64,000 nucleotides of DNA from Malurus cyaneus samueli (GCA_009741485.1 CM019214.1:50315284-50379283), one strand, 5' to 3'; shown: positions 12,240-25,260, counted from the first letter of the stretch. Program-made: numbers and translations. The notes: generated by a model from the letters alone, not told the origin.

Positions 12240-12700
12240 GAGCACTCATTTTGAAGTTGTTGATGAATTCAGAGAGTTGGTGACAGCAGCAGGGGCAGAG
12301 AGCCATATCCCTGCCATGCACGGCCCCTGCTGCCCACGTAGCCTCTCACCTCACCAGCTGCAATCCCATGCCCTCAGTAGCAAAGAAAGAGCCCTCCTGC
12401 TTCAGGGCAGGGGCTCTGGGCTCTGCACAGGCTGTTCTAGTGCCCTACATGGCGGGACAGCCGCCAGAACTGGGACAGTTCCCAGAGACAGCAGCTGGCC
12501 AGGAGCTGGCATGGCATCCCGAGGGAGTGACCCAGCATAGCTTCATCATGCACACACTAATAAAAGCTGCTGATTTTCCTGCTGGTCCATCTCAGGAGCA
12601 AGTTGGGTGCAGGCAAAGCACCAGAGGCTTGAGACTTGACTGCATGGTCACTGTCCACCAACCACCACTTCACCCATGAGCCGCTCTCTGGGAACAAACC
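12240..12700. other. GC-rich patch, possibly retroelement-derived
   Basis: This patch is clearly richer in G and C than its surroundings and has two overlapping plus-strand frames (100 and 103 codons) that share no recognisable domain. An AATAAA signal lies at 12559-12564 in 'ctaataaaagctgctg', a layout seen in LTRs and at 3' ends of transcripts. I could not find clean tg...ca borders or a target duplication. Alternatives are an LTR fragment, a non-coding transcript end, or part of an unassigned transposon. Confidence 0.3.
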
Positions 12701-12789
12701 ATGAATTACAGCGTGCACATCTCCAAGTTGGCTCCCTGAGTACCTGTACTAAAATTTTTCACTCCAGTGTTTCAGGAATCTCCTGAATC

Positions 12790-13085
12790 TGTTTGTACCA
12801 GCTGTGTGGCTAACACCTTCCCCCAAAAGCACAATGATAGTTGATTCAGAGGCATTCCTCAGTTCCTTAAAAATTAATTTGTTGGCATCCTGGCTGGGCG
12901 GCCAACAGCAAATTCCCACTTCATTTGTTTGTCCTCAGTCCTTGCCCAGAGGTTCTCAACTGTGCCATCACCAGCTCTGGACATTCCAGCCCCTCTGTTA
13001 AATCCAAGGCTCACAAGAGTGTCCTGCGCACTCCCACACTGCCTGGCAAGATCACACACCCCTCTCCTCCCCATCTTTTTCTAGT
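12790..13085. mobile_element. probable retroelement fragment (possibly CR1 upstream part, antisense)
   Basis: The stretch 'tggctgggcggccaacagca' followed by 'ggttctcaactgtgccatca' resembles an avian interspersed repeat that I associate with the upstream half of CR1 read antisense. It is GC-richer than the surrounding sequence. The match is from memory and partial, so the family assignment is tentative. Confidence 0.35.
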
Positions 13086-16000
13086 CCAGCTTCAGAAAAC
13101 CTGTTATGAAGAATCTTTATAGAAAAGAACTACCTACTGTCAATCTAATCACACTGATCACAACAAATCAACCTTTTTCCCCACAGTTTGACATAACTGA
13201 GAACTGGGATACAGTCCATGATTTCTTTGCCTGTGAAGCAGAAGTATCTAATTAAAGGGAAAAACTGATAAAGATGGTTTTCAGTTAAATATAATTAGCC
13301 TTGTTAGAACATTTCAGTATTTTCAGAAAATCAAGTTGTATTTTCCAAGATGTTTGATTAACCCCTAAGTTGTTGGGGGGAAAATGAAGGTTTATATAAT
13401 GTCTGGTTTCAAAAAGAATTTTTCATAATATTTTCTTTGAAAATACTCATATTGAATTTGTAAACCCTTGTGGAGAATTGAAAAATGCTGCAGATATGTA
13501 TGGTGAAGCATTCAAGTAATCTTGAAATTTCTGCAAGGTATATAAAGCCCTAGAATAAGAGAAGTTGTTAAATGTCTGAATGGAGAGGGATAAAAGAGGT
13601 ATGAAACATAAATTCAGCTGTTTAAATTTCATTGCTACTTAGAGTAAAAGTAATGACATCCAAAAAAATTACATTTCTTATAAAATCACAGCAATTCTGC
13701 TCAAACACTTATCAACATAAGTAGGACTTGTAACATGTAAATATGTGCCCCATAAATATTTAAAAAAACCCCGAAAACAAAACAAAAGAATTAAAAGACT
13801 GTTGATTACCTGTTTGAAAGTGAGGCATACAGCTCTTTCCAAAAGTTGTCCTAGGAAAAATGATAAAAATTAGGATTAAGTTTTAAATTGATCTCTCTTT
13901 GTTTTCTTATTGGGAACATATCTTCGAAGAACATAGCCTAGAAATATAAACCAATTGTTTGGTTGGGTTATTTTTGTGGGTTTTTTGTTTTTTTTTTTTT
14001 TTTGTTTGTTTGTTTGTTTGGTGGTTGGTTGATTGGTTTTTTTTTTACCTCTAGGGAAGAATCACATTGCAAATTTTGGGTTTGTGAGAGAAAGGGGGAG
14101 GGTGAAAGAGTAGATCTATAGATAAGACATCAATGGAAGGATTAAAATTACATAAATGCCACAATCAGATTGATGAAGAATTTGATCCCCTACTTGGGAT
14201 TTAAGTAGCAAAGCAGAAGTGGTAACATTCAGCTGGACAAACCCCACAGGAATTGTTTGTTTTTTTTTTTTTTTGTTTGTTTTTTTTTGCTGTTGTAGTT
14301 TTTAATTTATTTCTTACTTTCACCTTAATTTAGTGTCAATTGCAAATAGTATTAAAAAGACTATGCAACATCAAAAAAAAATGTAATGAGAAGATTTATG
14401 TATGATAAAACCGTATTATAGTTTATTTTGAAAAATTCAAAATTGTCATTAAGAAATTGTTCTTGCATAACCTCTGTATATAGTATTTGCCCGTAGAAAA
14501 TCCGGCGGTTTCACTTCACAGCTTATTAAGGACATTATTCTTTTATGGCCTCCACCAGGCATGAAATAAGGTTAAAAAAAAAAAAGAAAAAGGATCTCAA
14601 TATATGCAATTATGGTTTAAACAAAATGATACTGAAAACAGTGTGATTATTTCTACCGATTTCAGTAGTCTTAGAATCAGACCTTACCTAATACCTCTGC
14701 TTAAACATAATTTGTCCTGGTTTTCTTCTTCTGAAAGTGAAAAGATTATATTAAAACATTTCTAGTTCAAAGTACAAAATAATCCTTCTATTTGAATTAA
14801 TTAAATTTAATTTAATTAATTTTACCTGAGTAAGGGCTACCAAGTTTATTGCTACCATGTTTATTGCAAAGAAAGGCATCTCAGGTCACCTATTTTAACT
14901 CAAATTAGGACAGATTAAGATTATTCATATCTCCATCGTGACATAAAATTAGCTGGCAATCAATGAACCATACACCAGGATTACTATAGGTAATCCAATA
15001 AATAAAACACAATCCTAGACACTTAAAAATATTAATCTGCTTTTTTGAACACCCTTCAATACTAAACACCTTCCAACAATTAATCTCAAAATATTCTACT
15101 CTTCCCTTGTCCTGTTCTGCCCCCCATGCTTAGTGGCTTCATATAACCCAGAAGTGAAGACATTACTGAAAACAGAGATCCTGCTCGTGCCTCCCAAATC
15201 TCTGAAGAGTTGTACTCAGCTACTCTTTTAATAGATCAGGGGTATGGAGAACTCTGATTTAGGCTCATCCTACAATAAGATTGAGCAAAATGACACCTTT
15301 TCTACAAAATGCAGAACATTTTTCTGCAAGCAGTAGTATTTATTTTAGCAAGCACCTTGTTTCCTGAATGTATAATTATTGAGCAAATATGCCCAGTTCA
15401 GTTATTTATAGATTGGTGCCTTGTGCCATTTATGATGTTCTGGCACATCTTGCTCAGTTTCCAGGTGCTGCTTCTAAACAGGCATGTTAAGGTCTCTCAG
15501 ATTCTGTGCCATACCTGCCAATGACACTCAGATACCTTTGGACAGTGATGGCACCAAATGTGTTTGCATTTGTCACTAGACACCCAAAACTGTATAATCT
15601 ATTTAAAATTAGCACTTGATTATTTGGCTCATATGTGTTCTTCCACCTGTTTTCAGTCACTCTGTTATTTTTCTTATCATACCAACTAGAAGCATCTTAT
15701 ACTTTTTATTTGCAAAGAATGTTTGCTCTTTCTGCTGCTTTCTTACATGGGTGCCTTTTAGATACTGTTTTGATTAGCCTCTATCACAGAGGATGTGAGA
15801 GTAAGGTACCATTTAGAGAAATGAATAACTTCAAAAAATCATCAGCATCCACCTTATATGATTTCTAAAGAGGAGAAAGGATTTCCATTGTGCAAAGGAA
15901 ATGACTTGAAAGCTGTTTTCACTCTATAAAGGAAGGATTTTTTCATTTTAAACCTCATCCTGCTTTATTTCTGCCACTTCTATTAAATGGATTGAAAAGC

Positions 16001-17224
16001 ATAGGAAAATACTGATTGAAAACTTTATTCTGTTCTTTACCACAAATCACAAATCCTCACATCTGTAAGCCTTCAAATATTGCTGTCTGTGGTATTCTTA
16101 TTTACATATTGTGAATTACCTCTGCCTGGGAAAATAACACATCTGATCAGAATGGCCAACTCACGGTGAAATTTTGCTCTTGCTCTCTTTATGGTATAGT
16201 GTTTATTTTCCTCTCCTGGTTATTAAATCTGTAGTTCTGGTCAAAACCAGAACTTACATGGAAATACATTAAAAGATAGATTTCCTAAACTAAAAATCTA
16301 ATGCTACAAAATAGGAGCAGTGATATAATCAATAGCCCTCTCTTCTGCTGAGACTGCATAGAGTGTGAGGAACTGAAGCTGACACAACTGTTTTTATCAA
16401 TGAATTCTTGATAATCTTAGAAGTATAAACTATCATTATTAGCTAGGATATCAATGCAGTAAATAATTTTAAAATTATGTTTCTGGAAATGTGCAGAAAT
16501 ATGTTAAATATATTCTGTATAAGAAAGGAATGCAATAGTTTCTGGATAAGAGGCATAAAGTTTGTGTCTTCAGCAGAACAGATAATACTTGTCAATGAAA
16601 CTCCTGTTGTGGGAAAATGATAAAGAGGCTACAGTAAATGTGTCTTTTCAAGATTAAATTGATGTAATCTATTTTGTTGTTTTGACTGAGAAAGTATTCA
16701 AAGGTATTTATTTTAGCTTTCTTATCTTCTCACACACAATTTGAAGACTTAATTATGTTAAATTGATTTTAGGGGGTTCTTGAAGAAATAAGCAATACAA
16801 TTATAAAATAAATTTTTTTTTTGTTTTGTTTTGTTGACTTATTCCTCCTTGGTCCTGAAAGAAAAAATAATCTAAATTCACTGAAGAAATTTTATTTCCT
16901 TCCTCGTCTCCATCTAGAAAAGTGGGCTCTAATCTGGGGTGCAGAAAACCTGATTCATTGTGGTTTTGGAAGAAAATATTAGAATCTCAGTAGTACATAA
17001 TAGATGTATAATTTATAAAGTAATACTCTTATATTGAGAGCATACTATCAGAAAGCTTTCACTGAGAAGGGTGGGTGATCAAACAGCTTGGGAGACCACT
17101 GATCTAGACTATTACTTATATTGTGATCAAATTTACATTTCCTGCCATTAAAAATGAGCAGGAAAAAAAAGGGCAAGCAATAATTAGTCCAGTTTCAATC
17201 TCGTAGAAAGAGAAACAGACAAGA
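13086..17224. other. unique AT-rich sequence
   Basis: No gene is seen. It contains a poly-T/(TTTG)n tract (about 13980-14045), a second T tract (about 14258-14290), an A-rich run at 14573-14590, a near-palindromic block of attaatt/aatttaa units near 14796-14822 and a 9-bp inverted repeat at 16233-16254. Frames of 71 and 77 codons at 15309-15868 are hydrophobic, as expected for T-rich sequence translated by chance. Confidence 0.55.
13980..14045. repeat. poly-T / (TTTG)n tract
   Basis: A T run is followed by about four tttg units, then degenerate ggttggttgattgg and a second T run. Confidence 0.85.
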
Positions 17225-17227
17225 CAA

Positions 17228-17507
17228 GCACCCACCCCAACCCTTCCTGTGAAGAACTCTTCCTGATGTCCAGCCTAAATCTCCCCTGGTGCAGCTTAAG
17301 TCTATGTCCTCTTGTCCTGTCGCTGGTTTCCTGGAAGATGAGACCAACCCCCATCTGGCTACACCCTCCTTTCAGGCATTTGTAGGGAGTGACAAGTTTG
17401 TCCCCTGAGCCTTCTTTTCTCCCGGGTAAATAAGCCCAAATCCCTCAGATGCTCCTCACAGGACTTGTTTTCCAAATCTTTCACCAGCCTTGTTGCCATC
17501 AGAGAAA
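17228..17507 (-). mobile_element. CR1 LINE fragment, minus strand
   Basis: 'tgatgtccagcctaaatctc', 'cttgtcctgtcgctggtttc', 'agaccaacccccatctggct' and 'ccctcagatgctcctcaca' are, in order, the antisense of the CR1 3' third. This antisense pattern is very characteristic of bird genomes. Both ends are truncated: the terminal 3' repeat is missing at the left and the reverse-transcriptase region is missing at the right. Confidence 0.85.
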
Positions 17508-19396
17508 AGACAAGGTTTTCCTGAAAGTCTGTCATAGGAAAAAAAAGTGAGTTTATTGCACAGAGATGTAGAAGGCATTATTTTTCCTGACAAGGATAAT
17601 ACAGTAAACCTGGACTGAGTTCATCCTTCATTCCTTCCTAAGGCATTGATTGATGTTCACATCTGCTGTCCTGTTTACAATAACTGTGTTTCGGAACCTC
17701 TACATACTACCTAGGCTACAAATTCTGTGCACAGTACTCTCTACCTGTAAATAGAGCTGCTTGATTTGGAAACCAACACAGAGCTGTGATAGTTACATAT
17801 GAAAATGTGTTATTGTTATATTTTGCGGGTATTATTTTGCTTTATTGATTCATTAATGGATCATAATCATCTTGCATTTATAGATCTTTAGATTGGCAGA
17901 GTGATCTGGAGCTCATTAGAAAATGTTTCAGAAATCTGGGGAATTAATCTAATTGAAATGTGAAAACTGGAAAGGACAACCCCCCAAACACATCTTCTTT
18001 CAATATTGATGTTTTTTGTTTGCATTATGTACATAAGGCACATACAATTTTACAAGGACAAAGAAAAGAAATGCAGGCTATTTACTACTCAAAAATTAAA
18101 TTCATGAAGTAAGCATACTGCTAAGGATTTGAAATATGGATTTTAAAAAGAAAATGCAGTAAACAATTACCTGGGTTGATGAGAGGGCTGGGGCATTCCA
18201 GGCAGAAAATACAGGCAACAGCAGTAGGGAAAGTAACACTCCTTGAAGATATTCATCTCAATGTATTGCTTACAGCTGGAACCTATAGAAGTGTCTTAGA
18301 TTACTTTTCTTATATGACAGATTTCAGACTATTGTATTATAGCCCACATTCATTTCTGTCCGGGCTTTTTGTCAATGGTTGCATCAATATTTAGAGCAGA
18401 AAGATAGAAGATCATACATAGAATTAGGGAAGTGTTGTAATCTTAATATGCAATAAAGAAATAGTAGCCGCAAAATAATTAAATTCAGTGATATGCAGTG
18501 AAGTAGGAGGCAGGAAAAAAATTGGAATGTATTAGAGGAGTGTGATTAGCAGGCTTATCTTCAAAACTTTTAAATACTTTATGATAATGACAGTAATTTA
18601 CAATGTATCATCAACCATAAGTTTAAGACCTTATCCCAGAATAATAACAATGTAGGGGTTGATTAATACTAGAAGAATCTTCTGGAGAGAAGGTGAGAAC
18701 AAGGTGTCAGAGGTGAAGTAAAATATGAATTGAAAATCAAGTCAGTTCTACAGAGAAAGTAAGATACTGAGAAGATGGAATAAGAGAAAACACAGATATG
18801 GAAAATAGCTGTATAAAAAATACCTAGATACAGGAGTGGTGGTGAATGCTGAGTGGAGATTTCAGAAAAAATATAATCAGGATCATTGTTAACAGGAGCC
18901 TGTTAAAAGTGGTTATTCTTTTGAACCTGAAAACCATCTTGAAAGCCTTGCTATTGAAGTCTAAGCCAAATGATTTGCATAATTAAATTAATAATTTAGT
19001 TAATAACCCATAATGAAGAGAAAAGAAAATTGAAGCACAGTGAACATTCAGCTGTCATGACATCGAACATTTTGTTCCATATATTTATCTTGATAGAAAA
19101 TATTTCACCTTAAGAGAGCAAATTATTTGCACTAACATAACTCTGATTTGAAACAAACTTTCTTTAATGCTGTTTTTTAATTTTGTGGGAAGAGGGGGTT
19201 TATTGCTCATTTTTTCTTTATTGGGTTATTTTCTTTGTTTTGGTTAATTTGGTAAACACTGATAAATTTAATAATCTCCAAAAAATGAGAAATCTGAGCA
19301 GCAAAAATCCCTCCTAATATACAAGAATAATGTAGATCTGCAGATATTAAACTAAACGCAAGTCAGCCTACATGGCTCATTCTTAAACTAGCACAA
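17508..19396. other. unique AT-rich sequence
   Basis: No gene, repeat or RNA is recognised. A 72-codon frame at 18176-18394 has no recognisable features. Confidence 0.5.
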
Positions 19397-19447
19397 TGTC
19401 GTGGTTTGGACTGTGCTGAAAGCCAAAAGCACTGCACCCACGACATT

Positions 19448-19484
19448 CTCTCCCTTCCCCCATCGGGGAGGGCAGAAGGGAGAG
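19448..19484. repeat. inverted repeat near the LTR 3' end
   Basis: ctctccctt (19448-19456) pairs exactly with aagggagag (19476-19484), with an inner cccc/gggg pairing between them. In the minus-strand LTR this falls in the U5-like region shortly before the terminal CA. Confidence 0.7.
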
Positions 19485-19604
19485 CAAAAGCCCAATTAAC
19501 ACGAAAATTTATGGCTTTCAGACAACATAACATAATTGGGAGAAAGATACCTATGTGCTCCAGTGAATGTCAGGCAGGCTGAATAACTTAAGTTGCAAAA
19601 TAGA

Positions 19605-19610
19605 TTTATT
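19605..19610 (-). terminator. candidate LTR polyadenylation signal AATAAA
   Basis: The plus strand reads tttatt, so the minus strand carries AATAAA about 200 bp upstream of the LTR's 3' border. This is the usual place for a retroviral polyadenylation signal and supports minus orientation of the LTR. Confidence 0.45.
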
Positions 19611-20021
19611 ACTACAAACTACTAAGAATACTACGGCACCAGGGAGGGGAACAAAGATAGGGAAAAATTTACAAGGAGAAGAAAAATAAAAACAGACATT
19701 TTAAGACACCTGTTATCCTTTCCAGATCCGTCACTTTCCCAGGTCCTCCCTCTCCACCCCCCCATGTTTTCCCCGCACACAAAGGGGGACAGGAATGAAA
19801 GTCTAACATAGATCAAACCACTCATTACAGTTGTTGTCCAGCATCATAGGAGAAAAGCATTCTTACAGCTCCAAGCTGTGGAAGTTTTTTCCCAAGAACA
19901 GTCAGTGTGTAACTGCTGATGGTGAGGGAGTTTTTCTTTACCTCGTAGGAGACAGGAAAGAATGTCCCTCAAGGCCAAACTGCGTTGTTTCGGCAGCGTA
20001 AGACCACTATTACAAATCTCC

Positions 20022-20156
20022 TGGCAGAACACAGCTTCTTCTAAGCATTCACTTACTTCAGACGTAAGGCAGGGGCATCTCTCCCTCCCTGCAGAACACA
20101 ATTTCTTCTTAGCATCAACTCACTTCAAACGTCGTAGGGAGGCCAAGACTCTTCCC
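20022..20156. repeat. imperfect ~67-bp tandem repeat within the LTR
   Basis: 'gcagaacacagcttcttcta' at 20024 recurs as 'gcagaacacaatttcttctt' at 20091, followed in both copies by 'agcat', 'acttcaaacg/acttcagacg' and 'gta'. The offset is 67 bases. Direct repeats of this size in LTR U3 regions often carry enhancer sites, and the position upstream of the TATA-like motif on the minus strand would fit. Confidence 0.7.
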
Positions 20157-21437
20157 CTTTTTTTTTTTGCTCCTGATCAGTTTAGTCCAGTCCTCAAAGG
20201 CCAGGTTTTTTTTTCCTCAGAGCAAGGTTGCTGTCCTTTTCTATACAGATCTGTCATTGATGAAATAGTCCTTTCGAGAGCACTTATTTTCTCCACGCTC
20301 GAGAATCACAGCAACAGCACAGCAAGCCAATCCCATATTCTCCTCACTGTGATCTTGGGTCTCCATTTTTCTTCTTACATCTCCTCACCCTCCTGCTCTG
20401 TTTTTCCCCAATGCATGATACTAAAACTAAATGCTAACAACTACATGGCGTCCACTCCTATCTTGTTTTGAATTCTTCTTAAGTACCGCACAATACATCA
20501 TCACAGAGGTGTAACCAACCTGTGCAACTGGCCCAGGCCTGATGACAACCTGTCCATCAACTTCGGAGCCATAATGGATTGGATCTAAAACACAGGGGGC
20601 AGGACTCCTTTTGCTGGAGAAGAAGGAGAAAGTTTCTAGAACCTCCTCACAGGAGCCGTCTTTGTGGTTTCTTGGTCCCATTCCCCAACCACCAAAAATC
20701 GGACTAAGTAAAACCATGACACACAACCTACTTCAATAAATAGAGAAGTCAGCAAATTTTTTGAACAAGGCTTTTAATGATTTTCATTCCTACATTTGGA
20801 TAAACAGATTTCACTACTGATGTTTATCCATAATTAATAAATCCTTTTGAAAGTGGATGAGTCGTACACACTATGTAATATCGTGAAAACAGTTTTGTTA
20901 TTATTCCTCATTTTCATCAGTGTTGTCACAGAATTCATTTTCCCAGGAAAAACCTCCTTAATTTCTTTAGAAACATTTAAAAAATTTAGTTATATTCAGT
21001 GTGTCACAGTGTTAAACATTTTCAGCCACATATTTTTTCTCTGAAGGTTAGAACTTGGAAAAAAATCTCTTCTGTAATTGGTAGGTGAGAGCACTAAATG
21101 TTGCAGTTATGAATAAGACAGTTGAAGACAGACAACATTTCAAATAATACTTGCATGAAAAGATCGATACAACTTTCAAAGGATTAGTCTACTCGTCATG
21201 AACATTTTTCCTGTAAAAAGACTTTTCTACAATTCTGGATTTGGCTTTTAGTTTTATAATTTTTGTTTTAATCATTATCATTATTTCCAAAATTGAAACC
21301 ATTAATTATTTTATAATTAAGTATAATGCTTTGAAATGTTACTTTTAAATCTTATTTTAATATTACTTGGAACATCTGAAATTGTCTTGGAATGATACCA
21401 CATCCTTATAGGATGAGTTCATGGATCATCACAGTAT

Positions 21438-21452
21438 NNNNNNNNNNNNNNN
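21438..21452. other. assembly gap, 15 N
   Basis: Fifteen undetermined bases are followed directly by an 11-base T run. The gap is probably a sequencing failure in a longer T tract, so its true length is uncertain. Confidence 0.97.
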
Positions 21453-24400
21453 TTTTTTTTTTTCTACCTGATTACCATTTTTAATACTTAATTTTATTTT
21501 TGGATGGGAATCCAGAACACCATAATAGTGTCTGTTTGTCCCTAATGAATAAATTAATTCAGCAATATTTCATTTTTGCTTGAGTGAATGCAGCAAAATA
21601 TGGCAAAAGACTCTTTTCAGTGCATAATCTCTTGAGGTGCAACTATGCTAGAGTGAGATGACTTCAGGGTAAATGTTTATTTAATTAAACAAAAAGGAAC
21701 TTATTTCTAGGGAATATGCTTTTAAAAAGAAAATGCTAATAGTCCCCACAGGTAATAGAAATAACTCTGAAGAAAAATCAGACTAAATACTTTAAAAGCT
21801 TCTATATGATAGCCAGATCTAGTAATAACAGGATTATTTTAAGGTCATTATTAATTTTAAATTAACCAATGTATGGATGTAGCAATTTCATTGTGATCTT
21901 TATAATTTTTGTAGCACCAAGTTTTTTCAACCAACAAAATATTCGTAATTAAAGGGTTTGTTAGGTCATTGATATGTTTTTGTCATTTGAGCTGATGCTA
22001 TTCAACCAATATAGTCTAGTAATATATATATAAATTTCGATTTTTGTCATGGGGAAGCTGAAAGTCAAAAATAGAATTGATGTGTCTCAAGTGATTTTTA
22101 AACAACACTTAACCTATGAGTTTCTAATCTATTTCAGCTCTGAAAGCACACCACTCTGGGAAAATGGATGTCAAAAGGACAACTTAGTATCCAGTAGATC
22201 CTAATGCAGATATACAGAATTGAATGAAGCACTGACCTCTCAAAGACAAATAGATAATTTTCTACAACCAATGTTATTATTGCATGAGTTTCTGGATGTT
22301 TAGGTGTTAGAGATTAGCTTTGTTGTGTAATTGTTTTCTTAATATTTTGTCTTGTTTAATTCCTTATAAAATGTCAGGGTATTGTATTTCATTTATTAGT
22401 AACTATTCATGGAATAGCTTATTTCTTACAAATTTTATATGAATAATAAATGTTCAAATGATAGATTTTTTATATTTGTCTGTCAGTAAGTAAAGAAAAA
22501 CATTATTTCAGGTTGTATGATAATAAAAAATTCACAAATTCCCATATCTCCCTTCCCAAAATAGACTATTTTTTTCATGGTTATAACTATTATTAAAAAT
22601 AACCTAGATTCTAAACAAAATGTCATTGCAGGCTGCCAAAGTATATTATTGTAAATAAGTGAAATACAGAATTTTTCTATCAATTTTATTTGTCAAAAAC
22701 TGTTCAATTAAGAATTGAAATACAATTAATTTGCTCCATCTTCATGCAATTTTTTGAAGAGGTGAGAAAGAAAGAAATAATGCTTCTATTATAACGCTCA
22801 TATATAGTCATATAATATTTCATGTTCTTTATATGTTTTAAGTTAGATTAAAAAATTATAACTGTCTCTCACATTGGCTCATGGTATGCTACATGACTGC
22901 CTAATTTTTTAAAACTGATGAATTTTTGCTATAGCACTAAGAAAGAAAAACAGCCCATGCTAAAAAACTACTTCTAAAGGAAAGAACAATCAGGAATTGT
23001 CTGTGGAATTAGGCATAAAAATAGCATTAAGTATCTCCAATTTACAAAAATTCTGAACAAATTGTCTTGAAATCTCATGACTTAATGCTATATATGCTCT
23101 ATACATAATATATAGTAGTGTTAAAGGATGCCAACTTCAAGACTGCAAATAAATGGAAAATAAGTTATGTAAATCCTTAACTACTCTGCCATTATTGGTG
23201 TGTAGAGAGATGAAAAATCCATCCTCCCCAGAAGCCATTCATCATTCAGGTGTTACTTGAAATTTGTATTTTTTTCTTTGAGTTTTCACTGTTATTGAAG
23301 AAATAACTGTCTTCTTGGAACTTGCACTAACATGTGAAAGACTCTTCTTTTCATTTCCAGGAGGCATAGTGTGAATAATTTTGGAGGATGACATCAAATA
23401 AAGCATCTATCATATCTTCACCAAGTACAAAAAGACAATACATCAAAATTTCTTGTCATACATGGACACACCATTAGGTAAGGATTCAGGTGCCTTGGTA
23501 CTTTGTATCTCTTCTCCCAAAGTATAAGGTGCACCAGGATATCACATAATCCTGTATTTTTTGATCTAATGGCACATTGAACCCTGCCTTTGATCCTCAT
23601 AATCCTGAATTTATGCAAGAAATTACTCTGTATATGATTACTCTGTAGCCAAAAAGGCTACTGGGCTCCCCCTGCCCCTTGCCCATTTCAAGAAAATGCC
23701 AGCCAAAATATGCCATTGAGAATTTTTTTTTCTTTTTTTTTTTTCCAATGTGCCTAGTTATCTCTAGATTACTTTTGCCTCTCTAGTACAACACATCAAT
23801 GCATGACTGAATGATTGGGTTTTTATGATTCCTGTCTTCTGGAGAATCAAATGATCTAACGACAATGAAGTAAGTTTTCGTCCATAATATGTACTTCCCT
23901 CCTTTCAATTCCTTTTTTTCCTTTTTTACTCACCAGTCCCTTTTTTTCATAAGCAGCTAAAAGGGATTATTGTCTTTTATCAGCTTTGCCTCTTGTATCT
24001 ATTAAATTGGTCTAGTCAAATCCCCACCTGAGTATCAAACATGAACATTGTAATTGTAATATACAAACATCAAACCCAGGCAAATATAACACAGGTGAAG
24101 GCAATGTCAGTATATGAAAAAAGGAAAAACTTAAAAATATCAATGAAGACTTACATGAGTTTTGCTTTTCAGTAAAAAAAGCGTGACCTGAGATTTAGAA
24201 GTATGACTTTTAGCATTGATTTGTGTTTGCAGTCAAAATTGCTTTTTATCAAATAGATATTTGCTCAGGTGGATGAGAGTGTCAGGCACAACTGGTTATG
24301 ACACCAGTCATATTTTTCACTTTCGTTACACTTAGTTATGAAAAGTGTGATTCCTTAAATGCATTTAATGCTATGTGATTTCAAAGTCTGTCCACACATT

Positions 24401-25260
24401 CTTTGCTCCTTCTGAGATTAACTGGAGAATAATGAAAGAAATGTTACTGGTTTGTACTTAAAATACTGTAGTTCCCTGGACTTTGTATTGTGTAACAGGC
24501 CTTTTGCAAAAACAAGTGGATAAAAAATGCATGTGGCACAAAGCTTATGGACAGAAACTAATGGAAAAGAAAGGCCTAATTGTAATTAAGCAAACCAAAG
24601 AAAGCTTGGGTTGATTAGCTAGCTAAAACAGGAAAAAAATAATAAATGTTAAAGCAGAATAAAAGCATATTGCCATTGGACCAAGTTATCAAGGGTAATG
24701 ATTAGTTTCTACACTACTGCACACTATGCATTGAAAACAAATGTGTGTTTGTTTTAAAAAATAAATTGCACAAAGCATGGGACTTGAAGTGAAAATTAAT
24801 TAACTTTATCTTATCATCTGTGTTCAACACGGTATAAATTATCATCACAAAGTCTTCTATTGTCTTAGTTTTTGAATCTGTATCACTATTTTCCCTTCTG
24901 GCAATAGGGATTTGTTTGATAACAGGTTATAGGGCACGCGAACAAGATTTTACAAAACAGGTTATTAGAACTGTCAAGCAGATTAATATCTAGATGGGTT
25001 GAATTCATAAATACCAAAGTGAAGCATGGCTAATAGGAATTGCTCAGGAGGAAGATAAATGTTTATAATAGAATTAAATTTGTTGCACTGACTTTTTTGC
25101 GGTTGTGGCTATTGTAAGGAGTTGATGTTTAAAAGAATATTTTTTCCACAACATATAAGAATAGATTTTTTAAAAATTGTTAAAAATACAGCATGTAGTA
25201 TACTCTGCAATCATTTTTCCCGCGTGTGCTTTCATCTCATGTTTCCTGTCTTTCTCTTAG

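Larger units (their letters stand above)
19397..20721 (-). mobile_element. complete solo LTR of an endogenous retrovirus
   Basis: The 1325-bp element starts TGTCGTGGTTT and ends AAACCATGACA, which are inverted with one mismatch in 11. It is flanked on both sides by the 5-bp direct repeat CACAA (19392-19396 and 20722-20726), a target-site duplication. TG...CA ends and a 5-bp duplication fit an LTR. No gag, pol or env sequence and no second LTR is present, so it is a solo LTR left by recombination between two LTRs. Minus orientation is inferred from an AATAAA signal at 19605-19610 (read on minus), about 200 bp before the LTR end, with a TTAAAA TATA-like site upstream near 19697-19705. Frames of 169 codons (plus) and 99 codons (minus) inside it look like chance. 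Confidence 0.85.

Noticed and set aside
19962..20471. 169-codon open frame, the longest in the window
   Set aside because: It lies wholly inside the solo LTR, antisense to the inferred LTR direction, with no recognisable domain. LTR composition explains it.
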